Positions 36,601 to 45,718 of a stretch of 64,000 bases of DNA are shown here, piece after piece (positions within the stretch are counted from its first letter, which is position 1; each line of letters opens with the position of its first letter). The translations under genes were made by a program, and so were the position numbers. The notes beneath the pieces are model-generated. The model was not told the origin of the DNA and did no database searches. It saw nothing but the letters and a program-made list of their open reading frames with translations. The DNA is taken from NCBI GenBank assembly GCA_019694975.1, contig JAIBAY010000008.1, forward strand, positions 62,001 through 126,000. Direction: 5' to 3'. Origin of the DNA: Chitinophagales bacterium. Lineage in GTDB: Bacteria; Bacteroidota; Bacteroidia; Chitinophagales; UBA10324.

Positions 36601-37428
36601 ACGATTAGCGGGGAGAAAGGCAGGTCCTGGTTCCCTGGTTATGCCATCAATCCGGAAACAGGGGAACGTCTTAATATCTTCTTTGGAGAAGATTCATGGT
36701 TGCTTGGGCAAAATGGCGGCGATATGTTATGGAATCCAACATCAGATATTTCTTCACCAACATTTAATGAAGCCTGGGTTGGTGGGAAGCACTATATTTA
36801 TGTGACCAGAAGCAAGTATGACAGCTGCAAATCATTTCAGCAATATCTTATTTCTGGTACCAGCCTTGACAAACGTAATGTGTATAAAAAGGTTTGCTGG
36901 GTTTCCATACCATTGCTGAATCCCGGATTCAAGTTAAATAGTCTTGCAGACGGGCTTATTCCAACCACAACCACTTTGAAATTCAGGGTAACTAAACCTT
37001 ACAAAGTTTATGATACTGACGATGTGCAGAATGCCGGCATGCCCCGGTATACTTTTAATACCAATAACATTGCTGCAAAAATCGGTGATCAGGCAACTGC
37101 CGTGAATGCGCTGGATACAATAGGCATTGTGCCGAATCCGTATTATGCATATTCAACTTATGAGCAGAGCCAGATTGATAACAGAGTGAAGATTACCAAC
37201 CTGCCACAAAAATGTACCATCTCTATTTTCGGGCTTGACGGTACACTGATCAGAAAGGTTAACCGCGATGATGCCTCCGTCACTTCATATGACTGGGACT
37301 TGAAGAATGATGCGGGAATACCGATTGCCAGCGGACTTTACATTATTCACATCAACGCGCCAGGAATTGGTGAGCGGACACTGAAATGGTTTGGCGTATT
37401 GAGACCTACAGATTTGGATTCGTACTAA
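33634..37428 (+). CDS. Large exported protein with FlgD-like/T9SS-like C-terminal domain
   Basis: A 1264-residue exported protein. The N-terminus is a signal peptide; ATG at 33634 or the one 9 nt later (MKKLWILATAALLF) both fit. Next comes a conserved-looking segment with NNIRARLQNGGDMWWDLN and FAGAIWIGGID, then long regions without a recognised enzyme domain. The last 95 residues begin IVPNPYYAYSTYEQ and contain VKITNLPQKCTISIFGLDG, an Ig-like fold related to FlgD and to T9SS sorting domains. It ends in an extra FGVLRPTDLDSY tail unlike standard type A domains. Its function is not known. Tight spacing with the TonB receptor before it and the PorV-like protein after it suggests that these outer-membrane proteins export, hold or use it. 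Confidence 0.85.
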   Translation: MIPMKKLWILATAALLFYNSFVSAREIAGLNPGKLGSSQKLAADCVPASSSVDLNINNIRARLQNGGDMWWDLNNDAKYEVPKSLEGAPENASSLFAGAIWIGGIDETGQLKVAAQTYRQTGNDFFPGPLDDLAAIDAATCKAWDRHYQVYGEEIDSVISMFEKYGSNIPFNLIPQNIVNWPGNGNPNNALVGNRNMAPFQDVDANGYYDPTGGDYPIIDDAPICGKDKVTYADQMIWWVYNDKGNIHSETGATAIGMEVQALAFAFKTNDEVNDMTFYKYRLLNKATSPIDSVFMGQWIDPDLGCAFDDYIGCDLETGMGIVYNSSAVDGGSGCVLDYGNQPPFLGVDYFQGPLDENGVELGLSSFLYYNNDFSQIGNPENASDYYGYLSGTWKDGTPFTDGGNAYGGSVPTKYVFPGDPTDAAAWSECSQNDQAADRRIIQASGPFRLEPGAKNDIVVGIVWVQPPIGTYPCPSFKLLKQADEKAQALFDACFRLTDGPPAPDITITELDKELILSLGGTKEIESFKEVDSRIVALGTPDSFFTYQGYQIYQLVDGNVSAQDYDDPAKSRLIFQCDVKDNISKIVNIVYDPSLDVGNPNNANVPTLKVDGTNQGIQHTFQILNDAFATGDKRLINHKTYYFSMVSYAHNYYQVSDTVFDEEGNVVNISTIEQLQPYLAGRKNIKIYSAIPHITTPEEGGLVLNSAYGDGPQLQRQEGTGNGIFLTDLTSESVIDILNSPTNQIFHQLYVGGAGPVQVKVYNPKVVPSADFELTMIDTAGTTGILNGTSTKWVLKNLTTGEIVPSDFTIDAENEQLIPDWGLSVFVRTARNPGGPVATQLENNNGLISATITYEDPQATWLGGLPDQEGDGVGNWIRSGTYAPDASPFGDYLGRDDGEFYEKMIDRTWTAYGMATDEKTIGPAWTDASHYSTLNQLDSLVSVDIVFTSDKSKWSQCVVVELQPDEQLSQGDAAKFDMRDAPSVDKDGNTISGEKGRSWFPGYAINPETGERLNIFFGEDSWLLGQNGGDMLWNPTSDISSPTFNEAWVGGKHYIYVTRSKYDSCKSFQQYLISGTSLDKRNVYKKVCWVSIPLLNPGFKLNSLADGLIPTTTTLKFRVTKPYKVYDTDDVQNAGMPRYTFNTNNIAAKIGDQATAVNALDTIGIVPNPYYAYSTYEQSQIDNRVKITNLPQKCTISIFGLDGTLIRKVNRDDASVTSYDWDLKNDAGIPIASGLYIIHINAPGIGERTLKWFGVLRPTDLDSY

Positions 37429-37446
37429 AAAATTAAACGGGAAGAA

Positions 37447-38508
37447 ATGAATAAACCTCTAAAGCTTATTTTGATTTTATGGATGGCGGCATTCTCTGCT
37501 ATGGCCGGAAATAAAGATCGTCAGGGTGAAGCCGGTGCATCAGAGTTACTGATTAATCCCTGGGCAAGAAGTTCCGGATGGGACGGATTGAATACAGCCT
37601 GCGTACATGGCATCGAAGCCCTTAACCTCAATGTTGCGGGATTGGCTTTTACCAAAAAAACGGAACTTGTTTTTTCTCATACTAACTGGCTGGGTGGAAC
37701 AGGTATCTCCTTTAATACGCTGGGATTTTCACAAAGTCTTGGTAAAAGCGGAGGGGTGCTTGGATTAAGCATCATGTCAATTGATTTTGGTGAGATTCCC
37801 ATCACTACTACCAGTTCACCGGAAGGAGGTCTTGGCGATTTCAGTCCACAGTTTTTTAATGGAGCACTTGCTTATTCGAAAGTCTTTTCCAATAGTATCT
37901 ATGGAGGTTTCGCTTTGCGTGTTATATCCGAATCGCTGGCGGACGTAGGGGCAATCGGTGTGGCTTTTGATGCAGGAATTCAATATGTGACCGGCCCGCA
38001 ATCTGACCCCACTAAAGTAAAATTCGGCATTGCTTTACGTAACGTTGGTGCACCGATGAAATTCGGAGGAGACGGACTTACCTTCAGAGGTGAATCTCCG
38101 GGAGGAAATTATTCGATGACCCTGGAACAGCGGTCGAAGGGGTATGAACTGCCATCTTTGTTGAACATCGGGGGCTCTTACGATTTTAAATTCGGTGCTA
38201 CCGGTAAGCCTAATCATCGTCTGACCGTAGCTGCCAACTTCACTTCCCATTCATTTACACAAGATCAGTTTGGTGGTGGCCTGGAATATGCTTTCAAGGA
38301 AATGATCATGATCCGTGGCGGTTATAACTATCAGGGTGGTCTTTCTGATCCTGATAAGCGGGTTACCGCACTGACTGGTTTTTCAGGCGGCCTTACCTTT
38401 GAAATGCCAGTGAGCAGTAATGGCGCCGCGATTGGTATTGATTATTCCTACAGAACAAGTAATCCGTTCGATGGCACACACGCTATCGGTATAAGGATGA
38501 ATTTGTAA
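37447..38508 (+). CDS. PorV/PorQ-like outer-membrane protein
   Basis: A 353-residue beta-barrel protein of the PorV/PorQ (UPF0164) group. After a signal peptide ending MAG come the family start (GASELLINPWARSSGWDGLNTA) and a repeated Gly/aromatic beta-strand pattern. It closes with GTHAIGIRMNL, whose hydrophobic last residue fits barrel insertion. PorV is the T9SS outer-membrane shuttle that carries cargo to the sortase, and paralogues of this group are common beside large secreted proteins. It lies 18 nt after the 1264-residue protein gene and is followed by a strong terminator, so it ends the module. Confidence 0.87.
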   Translation: MNKPLKLILILWMAAFSAMAGNKDRQGEAGASELLINPWARSSGWDGLNTACVHGIEALNLNVAGLAFTKKTELVFSHTNWLGGTGISFNTLGFSQSLGKSGGVLGLSIMSIDFGEIPITTTSSPEGGLGDFSPQFFNGALAYSKVFSNSIYGGFALRVISESLADVGAIGVAFDAGIQYVTGPQSDPTKVKFGIALRNVGAPMKFGGDGLTFRGESPGGNYSMTLEQRSKGYELPSLLNIGGSYDFKFGATGKPNHRLTVAANFTSHSFTQDQFGGGLEYAFKEMIMIRGGYNYQGGLSDPDKRVTALTGFSGGLTFEMPVSSNGAAIGIDYSYRTSNPFDGTHAIGIRMNL

Positions 38509-38531
38509 TTTTGTCTTTGTTAAAAATAACG

Positions 38532-38566
38532 GAAACGCTTCTTGGCAAAGGAAGCGTTTCTTTTTT
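38532..38566 (+). terminator. Rho-independent terminator after the PorV-like gene
   Basis: A perfect 10-bp stem (GAAACGCTTC / GAAGCGTTTC) with a 9-nt loop is followed by six T, then C and more T. It ends the receptor module 24 nt after the stop and lies 28 nt before the greA start. Confidence 0.9.
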
Positions 38567-38594
38567 CTTTTACCATTACACGAAAACTAATACA

Positions 38595-39068
38595 ATGGCT
38601 GAAACAACCTATTTAACGGCAGAAGGATTGGAGAAGTTAAAAAAGGAACTGGTTCACATGCGAACCAAGGGGCGCGCCGAAATCGCACGGCAGATACAGG
38701 AAGCAAGAGAGAAAGGCGATCTTTCGGAAAACGCGGAATATGATGCAGCTAAAGATGCGCAAGGTATGCTGGAGATGAAGATCTCCAAACTGGAAGAGGC
38801 ATTATCCAATGCCAGGATTATGGATACATCGAAACTTGATACCTCCAAAGTCATGGTGCTATCCAAGGTGAAGGTGAAAAATCTTCAGACGAAACAAACC
38901 TGCTCCTATATGCTGGTTTCAGAGAAGGAAGCAGACTTTAAAACCGGAAAAATTTCTGTTTCGTCACCGATCGGCAAAGGATTCCTCGGAAGATGCGTGG
39001 GAGACGTGGCAGAAATAGATGTGCCTTCAGGGAAACTGAAATTCGAAATTATGGAGATCTCACTTTAA
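38595..39068 (+). CDS. greA: Transcription elongation factor GreA
   Basis: A 157-residue factor that reactivates backtracked RNA polymerase by stimulating transcript cleavage. The start is placed at ATG 38595 (MAETTYLTAEGLEKLKKEL). An upstream in-frame extension to 38511 would run through the terminator and is not credible. The coiled-coil tip DLSENAEYDAAKDAQG holds the two acidic catalytic residues, and the C-terminal FKBP-like domain carries SPIGKGFLG. The HIT gene begins 14 nt downstream, so the two are probably co-transcribed. Confidence 0.96.
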   Translation: MAETTYLTAEGLEKLKKELVHMRTKGRAEIARQIQEAREKGDLSENAEYDAAKDAQGMLEMKISKLEEALSNARIMDTSKLDTSKVMVLSKVKVKNLQTKQTCSYMLVSEKEADFKTGKISVSSPIGKGFLGRCVGDVAEIDVPSGKLKFEIMEISL

Positions 39069-39082
39069 CCGGAACATAACCG

Positions 39083-39481
39083 ATGCCCAGCATATTCACC
39101 CGCATCATCAATCGTGAAATACCGGCATATATCGTTGCGGAAGATGATAAATTTATTGCCTTTCTCGATGTTTTCCCATTAGCAGTAGGACATGTGCTGG
39201 TGGTACCCAAAAATGAAACAGATTACCTCTTTGATCTGGATGATGATCAACTGTCAGGCATTATGTTATTTGCCAAAATGGTGGCTGGTGCACTTCGTAA
39301 ATCAGTTACATGCAAACGGGTTGGGGTGGCAGTCATCGGCCTGGAAGTACCACATGCACATATTCATCTTGTTCCGTTGCAGCAGATAGATGATATCAAT
39401 TTCAGCCGGCCAAAGCTAAAATCAGAAGAAGCAAAACTTGCTGAAACAGCAGCAGCCATTCGCTCCAACATGCCGCAATAA
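39083..39481 (+). CDS. HIT-family nucleotide-binding protein
   Basis: A 132-residue histidine-triad protein with the motif HAHIHLVPL at residues about 98-106. The N-terminal IFTRIINREIPAYIVAEDD and LAVGHVLVVPK segments are typical of the HINT-like branch. These proteins hydrolyse nucleoside phosphoramidates or similar adenylates. It follows greA at 14 nt, a common Bacteroidota pairing, and converges on the VOC gene with only 17 nt between stops. Confidence 0.94.
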   Translation: MPSIFTRIINREIPAYIVAEDDKFIAFLDVFPLAVGHVLVVPKNETDYLFDLDDDQLSGIMLFAKMVAGALRKSVTCKRVGVAVIGLEVPHAHIHLVPLQQIDDINFSRPKLKSEEAKLAETAAAIRSNMPQ

Positions 39482-39498
39482 AACCACTGCCTGCTAAA

Positions 39499-39882
39499 TT
39501 ATTTTTGCGAATGCAGTGCAATGGCATTTCCTTCTGTGTCCAGTAAGAATGCCATGTAACCAATTTCCGGCGTTATTTGCGTCTTGGGCATAATAATTTT
39601 CCCTCCCGAAGATTCAACCTTCCCCAATGCCAAAGCTAGGTCAGGATTGCCATTCAGGTATATTTTGACGCCATCAGTACTTGGTTTGTGCATACTGCTT
39701 TTCACCAATGCTCCGGAAGCTTTTCCATTACCTGGTTCAGCAGGGAAATAGGCCATCTCCATTTCCATAATAGTTTCTACAGGCATTTCTATGCCAAAGA
39801 TGGTTTCATAGAATTTTTTGGCTCTCGCCATATCATCAACTGCAATTTCAAACCAGTTGAGACTATTTTCTTTTGAAGTCAT
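39499..39882 (-). CDS. VOC-family (glyoxalase-like) protein
   Basis: A 127-residue protein with two beta-alpha-beta-beta-beta modules of the vicinal oxygen chelate fold. It starts NWFEIAVDDMARAKKFYETIFG and ends MAFLLDTEGNAIALHSQ, where the late glutamate-glycine-asparagine pattern marks the second module. Members include glyoxalases, dioxygenases and antibiotic-binding proteins; this short form with a PKTQITPEIGYMAF segment is the common PhnB-like or lactoylglutathione-lyase-like type. The substrate is unknown. It is a single gene. Confidence 0.85.
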   Translation of the reverse strand: MTSKENSLNWFEIAVDDMARAKKFYETIFGIEMPVETIMEMEMAYFPAEPGNGKASGALVKSSMHKPSTDGVKIYLNGNPDLALALGKVESSGGKIIMPKTQITPEIGYMAFLLDTEGNAIALHSQK

Positions 39883-40111
39883 TTTTTATTGATTTTAATA
39901 TTAAGCGTGAATCGAATGTAATGGCAAATTAAGAAGATTTTAAACTGATTGTGCTTTCAATACATTACTCCGTTATTCAACCTTCAGGCAGATGGCGACA
40001 GGAGCAATCGATTGTTTCACGTTGATTCTGCAACCGGATCTGCAACTTGCTGTATTAAAATGTAAATGTCAATTTTTGCAGGTCAATCTGATCAACGCGG
40101 CAGAACGTTAC

Positions 40112-41866
40112 CTAAAACCGGATGATCTTACCTGAGGAAACAGATGCCCCTGCCTGTATATGGTAAACATAAATTCCAGGTGCTATCGATGAGAGTTGAA
40201 AAAAAGCTGAACCGCCCGTGAAGAAGCGATCTGTGACTTTCTGACCTTGAACGCTAAATAACTGGAAGGTCGCTGAATTTGCATTGCCGTAAATTTTGAT
40301 TGTCAGGTTATCTCCTGTGACAGATTGAAATACTTTAATGCAGGCATTCTGCTGTTCCACAGCTGTCAATGAAGTGGCAAGCAGCGATTTTTGAACAGCC
40401 GCCAGGGCATCAATAATTCCAAAGCCAAAGGTGTTATTCGGAACAGCAGTAGCTGCATCACCGGCACAGCCATCAAACGTGGTAAGTGGTTTGGCGGTTT
40501 GCCGTAAAATATTTTCTATCTGATCAACTTCACCTGCAAGCGCCGGGTTAGCGGAAATCATTAAAGCTACAGTACCGGCTACATGGGGTCCCGCCATACT
40601 TGTTCCGCTGAAGAATGCGTACTGATTATCCGGTATGCATGACAAAACATCTACGCCCGGAGCGGCAACATCAGGCTTTAAAAATGCATTGCCATTATTA
40701 AAGGCATTGCCCCTGCTGCTGAATTCGGCAGCATTCAACAAAAAATCAACAGCGCCTGTAGTGAAACTGTTTTCGAACAGGGCAGGAGGAAACATAATCG
40801 TATTGCAGCCCGGACCATCATTGCCTGCTGAAGCGACCACCACTATGCCAGATGATTTGACATTGTTTACCACTTCTTCCATCAATGAAAAATTGTTTGC
40901 ATCACAACCTTCTTCAACCGAACAATACCATGAATTATTAATGACATGCGGAGCTTTTGTTACATCAGGATTAAGGCCTGCAAGATCCGTAGGCGCCATG
41001 AACCATTCAAAGCTTTCAAGGTATCCTGAAAGGTTCCCCCAGCCTCTTTCCATATTCCTTTCACCAATCCATTTTGCTTTAGGGGCCACACCTATTTTCA
41101 GGACACCGTCTTCTCCGGCCATCGTGCCCATGGTATGTGTTCCATGGCCATAATCATCGCATGGCTCTGTCAAATTGATCCCGCACGGATTATCTCCATA
41201 GTTGTGGATGTCAACGGCATGAATAGCATCATGCCAGTTGTAATTGTGATCCACAGTTACGCCATCCCAGCCGCGATACTGATTCTTAATAGCCGGATGT
41301 TCCCAGTCATAGCCGGTATCTTCTCCGCCAATAACAGCACCTTCACCCTCGTAACCCAAAGCCCAGACTTCAGGTGCATGTATACTGTCAATACCCCATG
41401 GAATCACGAGATCGCGTTCTGTTCTTGGATTGCCCGGTAACGGCTGGGCAATATGTAAGGAGGCATTAGAAAGAACAGACTTCACATCAGGTCTTGCAGC
41501 AAGTTGCCAGACTAGTGATGCCTTGCCGCGCACAAGCATTGCGTTCACGATCCAGAATGGATGATAGTATATGCCTTCGGCATCCAATTCTTTTTGTAAT
41601 GATTTTTGCGAAGTGGCAGCCATATCACTTAGCGATTGGTAAACAAACATTGCTTTTGATTCTTTCCCATGAATATCACCCACGGCGCTGATATCAGCAT
41701 GTTGATTCATTACGACAATAAACTCCAATGAATCGTTGAGAGGAAGTAAGGAGGCTATTGAAGGGCTGATTTTTGATGCGGCGTCACCAATATTTTGCCC
41801 GATAGTTTCCTGCAGATTGCAGCAATTGACAATCAGTGCCAGCAGTATTATTTGTTTTCTTATCAT
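40112..41866 (-). CDS. T9SS-secreted subtilisin-like serine protease (S8)
   Basis: A 584-residue secreted protease. A signal peptide is followed by an inhibitor-like prodomain (to about residue 150; it contains the [10 protein letters not shown] strand) and the S8 catalytic domain. The triad is Asp183 in GGEDTGYD, His241 in YGHGTHTMG and Ser423 in SGTSMAGPH; the oxyanion asparagine is in SAGNDGPG. The last 75 residues ([34 protein letters not shown]) form a T9SS type A sorting domain, so it should be surface-bound or released. The likely role is degradation of extracellular protein. It is a single-gene unit. Confidence 0.93.
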   Translation of the reverse strand: MIRKQIILLALIVNCCNLQETIGQNIGDAASKISPSIASLLPLNDSLEFIVVMNQHADISAVGDIHGKESKAMFVYQSLSDMAATSQKSLQKELDAEGIYYHPFWIVNAMLVRGKASLVWQLAARPDVKSVLSNASLHIAQPLPGNPRTERDLVIPWGIDSIHAPEVWALGYEGEGAVIGGEDTGYDWEHPAIKNQYRGWDGVTVDHNYNWHDAIHAVDIHNYGDNPCGINLTEPCDDYGHGTHTMGTMAGEDGVLKIGVAPKAKWIGERNMERGWGNLSGYLESFEWFMAPTDLAGLNPDVTKAPHVINNSWYCSVEEGCDANNFSLMEEVVNNVKSSGIVVVASAGNDGPGCNTIMFPPALFENSFTTGAVDFLLNAAEFSSRGNAFNNGNAFLKPDVAAPGVDVLSCIPDNQYAFFSGTSMAGPHVAGTVALMISANPALAGEVDQIENILRQTAKPLTTFDGCAGDAATAVPNNTFGFGIIDALAAVQKSLLATSLTAVEQQNACIKVFQSVTGDNLTIKIYGNANSATFQLFSVQGQKVTDRFFTGGSAFFQLSSIAPGIYVYHIQAGASVSSGKIIRF

Positions 41867-42339
41867 GTCCTCAAAATTAGCAAAGTCTTACAGCTATTTA
41901 GTAATCGGTTTTGCAAAATAGACATCCGGATGTGAGATGTCAGGGCAATGATGATGAGAGCTTATTTTTATGTACCGGAGCATCGTAAACCATTTGTCAA
42001 CACATTTGACAAGCGGCCACAACCATAGATTCATTATTTGATACTAGACGATAGCAGCTTTTTAGAAACCGGCAAGACAATAAGTCAAAATGCACTTTAG
42101 CGGCGCAACTGATCAGCATACAGTTAAAATGCTATCTGACAAGACTTACTGAGGCATTCGGCAAAGGCTACTAAATGTACATTGTAGATTATCTTGCCTG
42201 TCTGCTTTTTGTGATAATACTATAGCAATGTTGATTATCCGCGCTGTTAGCTATTGTCAAAATGAATAAAATAGTTAGATTTACTAAATTAAGTGGCAGC
42301 TACTTATCTTTAATGCTGTTTTTAACCGTCGGTTTGCCT
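41867..42339. other. 473-nt gap before the CHU_C surface protein gene
   Basis: No gene was found. The region holds a 7-bp inverted repeat (TTGTCAA-N5-TTGACAA, 41994-42012, listed separately). It also holds a CTACTAAAT element at 42169-42177 that resembles half of the operator described near pstS but has the wrong spacing. No exact TTTG/TAnnTTTG promoter pair was recognised for the divergent genes. Confidence 0.5.
41994..42012. promoter_or_regulatory. Inverted repeat TTGTCAA-N5-TTGACAA
   Basis: Perfect 7-bp arms separated by CACAT, 328 nt before the start of the CHU_C gene and about 130 nt before the S8 protease start on the other strand. The symmetry and size suit a dimeric regulator. No regulator gene is adjacent. 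Confidence 0.4.
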
Positions 42340-45300
42340 ATGGTGAAAAGAGTTACATACCTTCTATTACTTATTTCATTTTGTTCGCTGCATCATATCA
42401 ATGCCCAGCAGACAATCCCGTTATATTTCGAAGATTTCAACAGTGGTTCGGCAGCCTTCACGCTCAATAGCGCATCAGGCCTGGGCAGTAATAGCGGAAC
42501 CAATGAATGGATCATAAACAATGCTTTCAGCGGCAACGGACTTTATCCAGATACGCCGGATGAAACGCAAACGGTAAGCGGAACCATTACCGGTGCACCT
42601 TACAGCAATTACCTCCATATCAACGACTTTAACAATACGGCAACTGCAGCCAATGGTAATTATGATCCTGCGGCGGCATCTGACCGGATGGCTGTGATGA
42701 GTTCGGGGTTCTGCACACTTAGTTTAACAGATGTCACTTTCACATTTTTTTATTTGTGTGAAGGAAATGCCACTGACTACGGACAACTTTACTACAGTCT
42801 TGATGGTGGCGCCACATGGATACAAACAGGCCAGCCGCAATACAATAATACTTCGCTCTGGAAATATGAATCGGTAACTGATCCTGCTTTTAATAACCAG
42901 GTCGATATCAGGTTTGCTTTCCGATGGATAAACAATTCAGGGGTCACTGCATCAGTTTCGTTTTGCGTGGATGATATCAAAGCGGTCGGCACATACGATG
43001 ACGTTAATAATCCTGTTACCATAGATATAACCAGTGTGAGCCCAAATCCGGTTTGCCAGGGCGGTGTGCTGATTATCTTCTTTGAATTGTCGCAGCCAAT
43101 GTGCGATGGCACTTATGAAGTGGAGATGTCGAATGGTTCCGGAAATTTCTCCAATCCATCTGTGCTTGGTGTCTTCACCATTTACGCAGGACAAACAAGT
43201 GGTGGTGTAGGCGTTTACATTCCGACTACTGCACCACCTGCAGGTTGTTATGAAGTAAGGATTAACCGGGTTTCTCCGCCACCGGAGATAACCGGCACTG
43301 CCAGTATTTGCTTTGAAATTGAAGATTGCCCGAATGTAATCACTACGCTTCAGCCACCGGTAACATACGGGCCAGATACATTGTGCACACACAGTGTGAT
43401 TGATGTGCCTTTTTACTCTACCGGTGTCTTTAATGCCAGCAATCAATACATCGCTGAGTTATCGGATGCGAGTGGCAGCTTTGCAGCACCGCAATTGCTG
43501 GGATCATCGCCGGATCCCAACACCTATGATCCTGCTTTGGGTTCACCACCAGGCAGTGTATCAGGCCTCGTTCCAACTACGGCCCCCGGGTGCAACTATT
43601 ATGTGAGAGTAAGATCTACGAATCCAGTTGCAGTGGGGTCGGTGTGGGGTCCGTTTTGTATTCACAATTGTGATGTTACCACGAATAACATGCAGGATAT
43701 TGCTGTATGTATCACTGATAATGTCGGTGTTGATACTGTTCTGAATATTGACATAAATACCTGGCCACCCGGCGCTACCTACGGGCCAACCAATCAATTC
43801 CAGGTGCAGATATTAAACTCTTCTACTTATGCCATTCTGAATACAGGCACTTTAGGTTCTATCAATGCCACTTCCAGCACCACGCTTACACTTTCTATTC
43901 CGGGATTGCTCAGCCTTGTTCCGATACTCGGCCCGCCAGGTTATGGATTGTATTATATGCGTATCGTTGCAACGGATGTGAACCCGAGCAGTCAGAACTA
44001 TGGATCCCTTGTTCACCTGCAGATTGGATATGAAGATACCATTCCACCCATATTGACGGCAGATGATACGCTAATATGCGCCGGTGATTACCTCACGTTG
44101 CTGTTTTCACCTTATCACTTTGGTTCGCAATATGAATGGCATTCGCCTAACCTGAACAATGGTGTTCCGTTCTTTTGGCCGGGTTCAGGAATTATCATCG
44201 GATTTCCCAATAATTTTCCGCCAGGCACTTATTGGTTTACCGTAAGGGAATATAATAATGGGTGTTATGGCCCGTGGGCTGATACTGTATACGTAACCCT
44301 GATTACCACGCCGGCAACTGGCATTGTGGGGCCATTTAGTGTATGCGAAGGAGATACCATCAATTATCATGTAACTTTTTACGCCGGTACCTATTATGAC
44401 TGGGCTTCTTCATGGGGAACTATTATAGACACATCGAACAGTGAGATTACCGTAGTGTTTGATTCTTCCGGTACGGCAACTGTTTCTGTTTTCGCATTGA
44501 ATGAATGCGGGCAAGCGAATGGAACCAAAACGATTACAGTGCATCCGCTGCCGGATATCACTGCACCTCCTGATACGGCAGTCTGTCCGGGTGCGCTTGT
44601 TTTTCTGAATGCAAGCAGTTCTGCAACGAATGTAAACTGGTCAATCAGCGGGGGAGGAGGCGCTGTTCCCAACCCGACAACAGTAATAGCCGCAGATACG
44701 AATGCTGTATACATTGTTACAGCAACCACTACCTTTAACTGTGATAAGTCTGATACCACATTAATAGATGTATTCCCTCCGGTGCTGGCTGGTGCAACAA
44801 CGAATGATATTACATGCAACCAGGCTGACGACGGGTTGGCAATAGCAATCGCCGATAGCGGATTGGCTCCCTATCAGTATCACTGGAATTCAACGCCACC
44901 GCAAACAACAGATACAGCGTCAGGGTTGCCGCCGGGAACCTTTACATTGATTGTAACGGATGCCAACGGCTGCGTTGACAGCACGTTTGTGACTATCCAT
45001 GAACCGCCCGCCATTGCCTTGGAGATAAACACTACACCTGAATCATTTTATCAATCACACGATGGTACTGCTACTGCGGTTGCTTATGGCGGCACTGAAC
45101 CATACAGCTATACCTGGAATACCGATCCTCCTCAATCATCTGACACCGCTAAGGGATTAAGTTCCGGGTGGTATATAGTGGAAGTAACCGATGCGAACGG
45201 ATGTAAAACAATTGATTCCGTATTTGTTGAATCGGCTCCTAATACATTGGGTATTCCCAATGCATTTACCCCTAATGGTGACGGGTTAAACGATGTGTTC

Positions 45301-45513
45301 CAGGTGCATAACCTCAACATCGCAACCTTTAGTTGTAAAATATTTAACAGGTGGGGGCAGATGATTTTTTACACCAGTGACCTTAATGAAGGCTGGAACG
45401 GCGAATTCAAAGGTGTTCCGGAAGAGACGGGAACCTATGTCTATTTTATAACTGCCACCTTCCTTGATGGCACTTCGGAAACAAGAAGGGGAAATGTCAC
45501 ACTGATAAGATAG
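42340..45513 (+). CDS. Large surface protein with SprB-like repeats and gliding-associated C-terminal (CHU_C) domain
   Basis: A secreted protein of 1057 residues. The start at ATG 42340 gives a clean signal peptide (MVKRVTYLLLLISFC..INAQ); an in-frame ATG at 42262 would add 26 residues. An N-terminal jelly-roll-like region with paired cysteines (to about residue 210) precedes several Ig/PKD-like modules. Two SprB-type repeats follow in the last third (each with PYxYxWN, a TDTASGL/SDTAKGL-type motif and VTDANGC). The last 85 residues are CHU_C: IPNAFTPNGDGLNDVF and FNRWGQMIF. CHU_C proteins are T9SS type B cargo, held at the surface in gliding or adhesion. No PorP/SprF partner lies next to it. 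It is inferred to be an adhesin. Confidence 0.9.
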   Translation: MVKRVTYLLLLISFCSLHHINAQQTIPLYFEDFNSGSAAFTLNSASGLGSNSGTNEWIINNAFSGNGLYPDTPDETQTVSGTITGAPYSNYLHINDFNNTATAANGNYDPAAASDRMAVMSSGFCTLSLTDVTFTFFYLCEGNATDYGQLYYSLDGGATWIQTGQPQYNNTSLWKYESVTDPAFNNQVDIRFAFRWINNSGVTASVSFCVDDIKAVGTYDDVNNPVTIDITSVSPNPVCQGGVLIIFFELSQPMCDGTYEVEMSNGSGNFSNPSVLGVFTIYAGQTSGGVGVYIPTTAPPAGCYEVRINRVSPPPEITGTASICFEIEDCPNVITTLQPPVTYGPDTLCTHSVIDVPFYSTGVFNASNQYIAELSDASGSFAAPQLLGSSPDPNTYDPALGSPPGSVSGLVPTTAPGCNYYVRVRSTNPVAVGSVWGPFCIHNCDVTTNNMQDIAVCITDNVGVDTVLNIDINTWPPGATYGPTNQFQVQILNSSTYAILNTGTLGSINATSSTTLTLSIPGLLSLVPILGPPGYGLYYMRIVATDVNPSSQNYGSLVHLQIGYEDTIPPILTADDTLICAGDYLTLLFSPYHFGSQYEWHSPNLNNGVPFFWPGSGIIIGFPNNFPPGTYWFTVREYNNGCYGPWADTVYVTLITTPATGIVGPFSVCEGDTINYHVTFYAGTYYDWASSWGTIIDTSNSEITVVFDSSGTATVSVFALNECGQANGTKTITVHPLPDITAPPDTAVCPGALVFLNASSSATNVNWSISGGGGAVPNPTTVIAADTNAVYIVTATTTFNCDKSDTTLIDVFPPVLAGATTNDITCNQADDGLAIAIADSGLAPYQYHWNSTPPQTTDTASGLPPGTFTLIVTDANGCVDSTFVTIHEPPAIALEINTTPESFYQSHDGTATAVAYGGTEPYSYTWNTDPPQSSDTAKGLSSGWYIVEVTDANGCKTIDSVFVESAPNTLGIPNAFTPNGDGLNDVFQVHNLNIATFSCKIFNRWGQMIFYTSDLNEGWNGEFKGVPEETGTYVYFITATFLDGTSETRRGNVTLIR

Positions 45514-45718
45514 CCTTCAGCCAATCCGATGCAACCTCAAGGTTTTTTTATCCGAACACGCTTTTGTTTGGCCTGTACGAAGCAATGAACCTCAATGCTC
45601 AATTATCAGCATTGCATTCTTTTGCACTACGATAGCCTGCATTTTACGGAAGATGACGACAACAGCATAACGCGGTATTAAAAGTGGAAGTGCTATATTG
45701 CCTTCCAGATTTCGATCC

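Noticed and set aside
38511..38594. 28-residue N-terminal extension of GreA
   Set aside because: It would translate through the terminator hairpin and gives residues unlike any GreA; the start at 38595 fits the family.
42169..42189. CTACTAAAT followed by GTAGAT, resembling the pst-region operator
   Set aside because: The spacing between arms is 12 nt, not 7, and there is no link to the Rrf2 cluster; AT-rich chance is likely.
45533..45549. AACC-TCAA-GGTT followed by a T-run after the CHU_C gene
   Set aside because: A 4-bp stem is too weak to call a terminator, though it may contribute to transcript ending.
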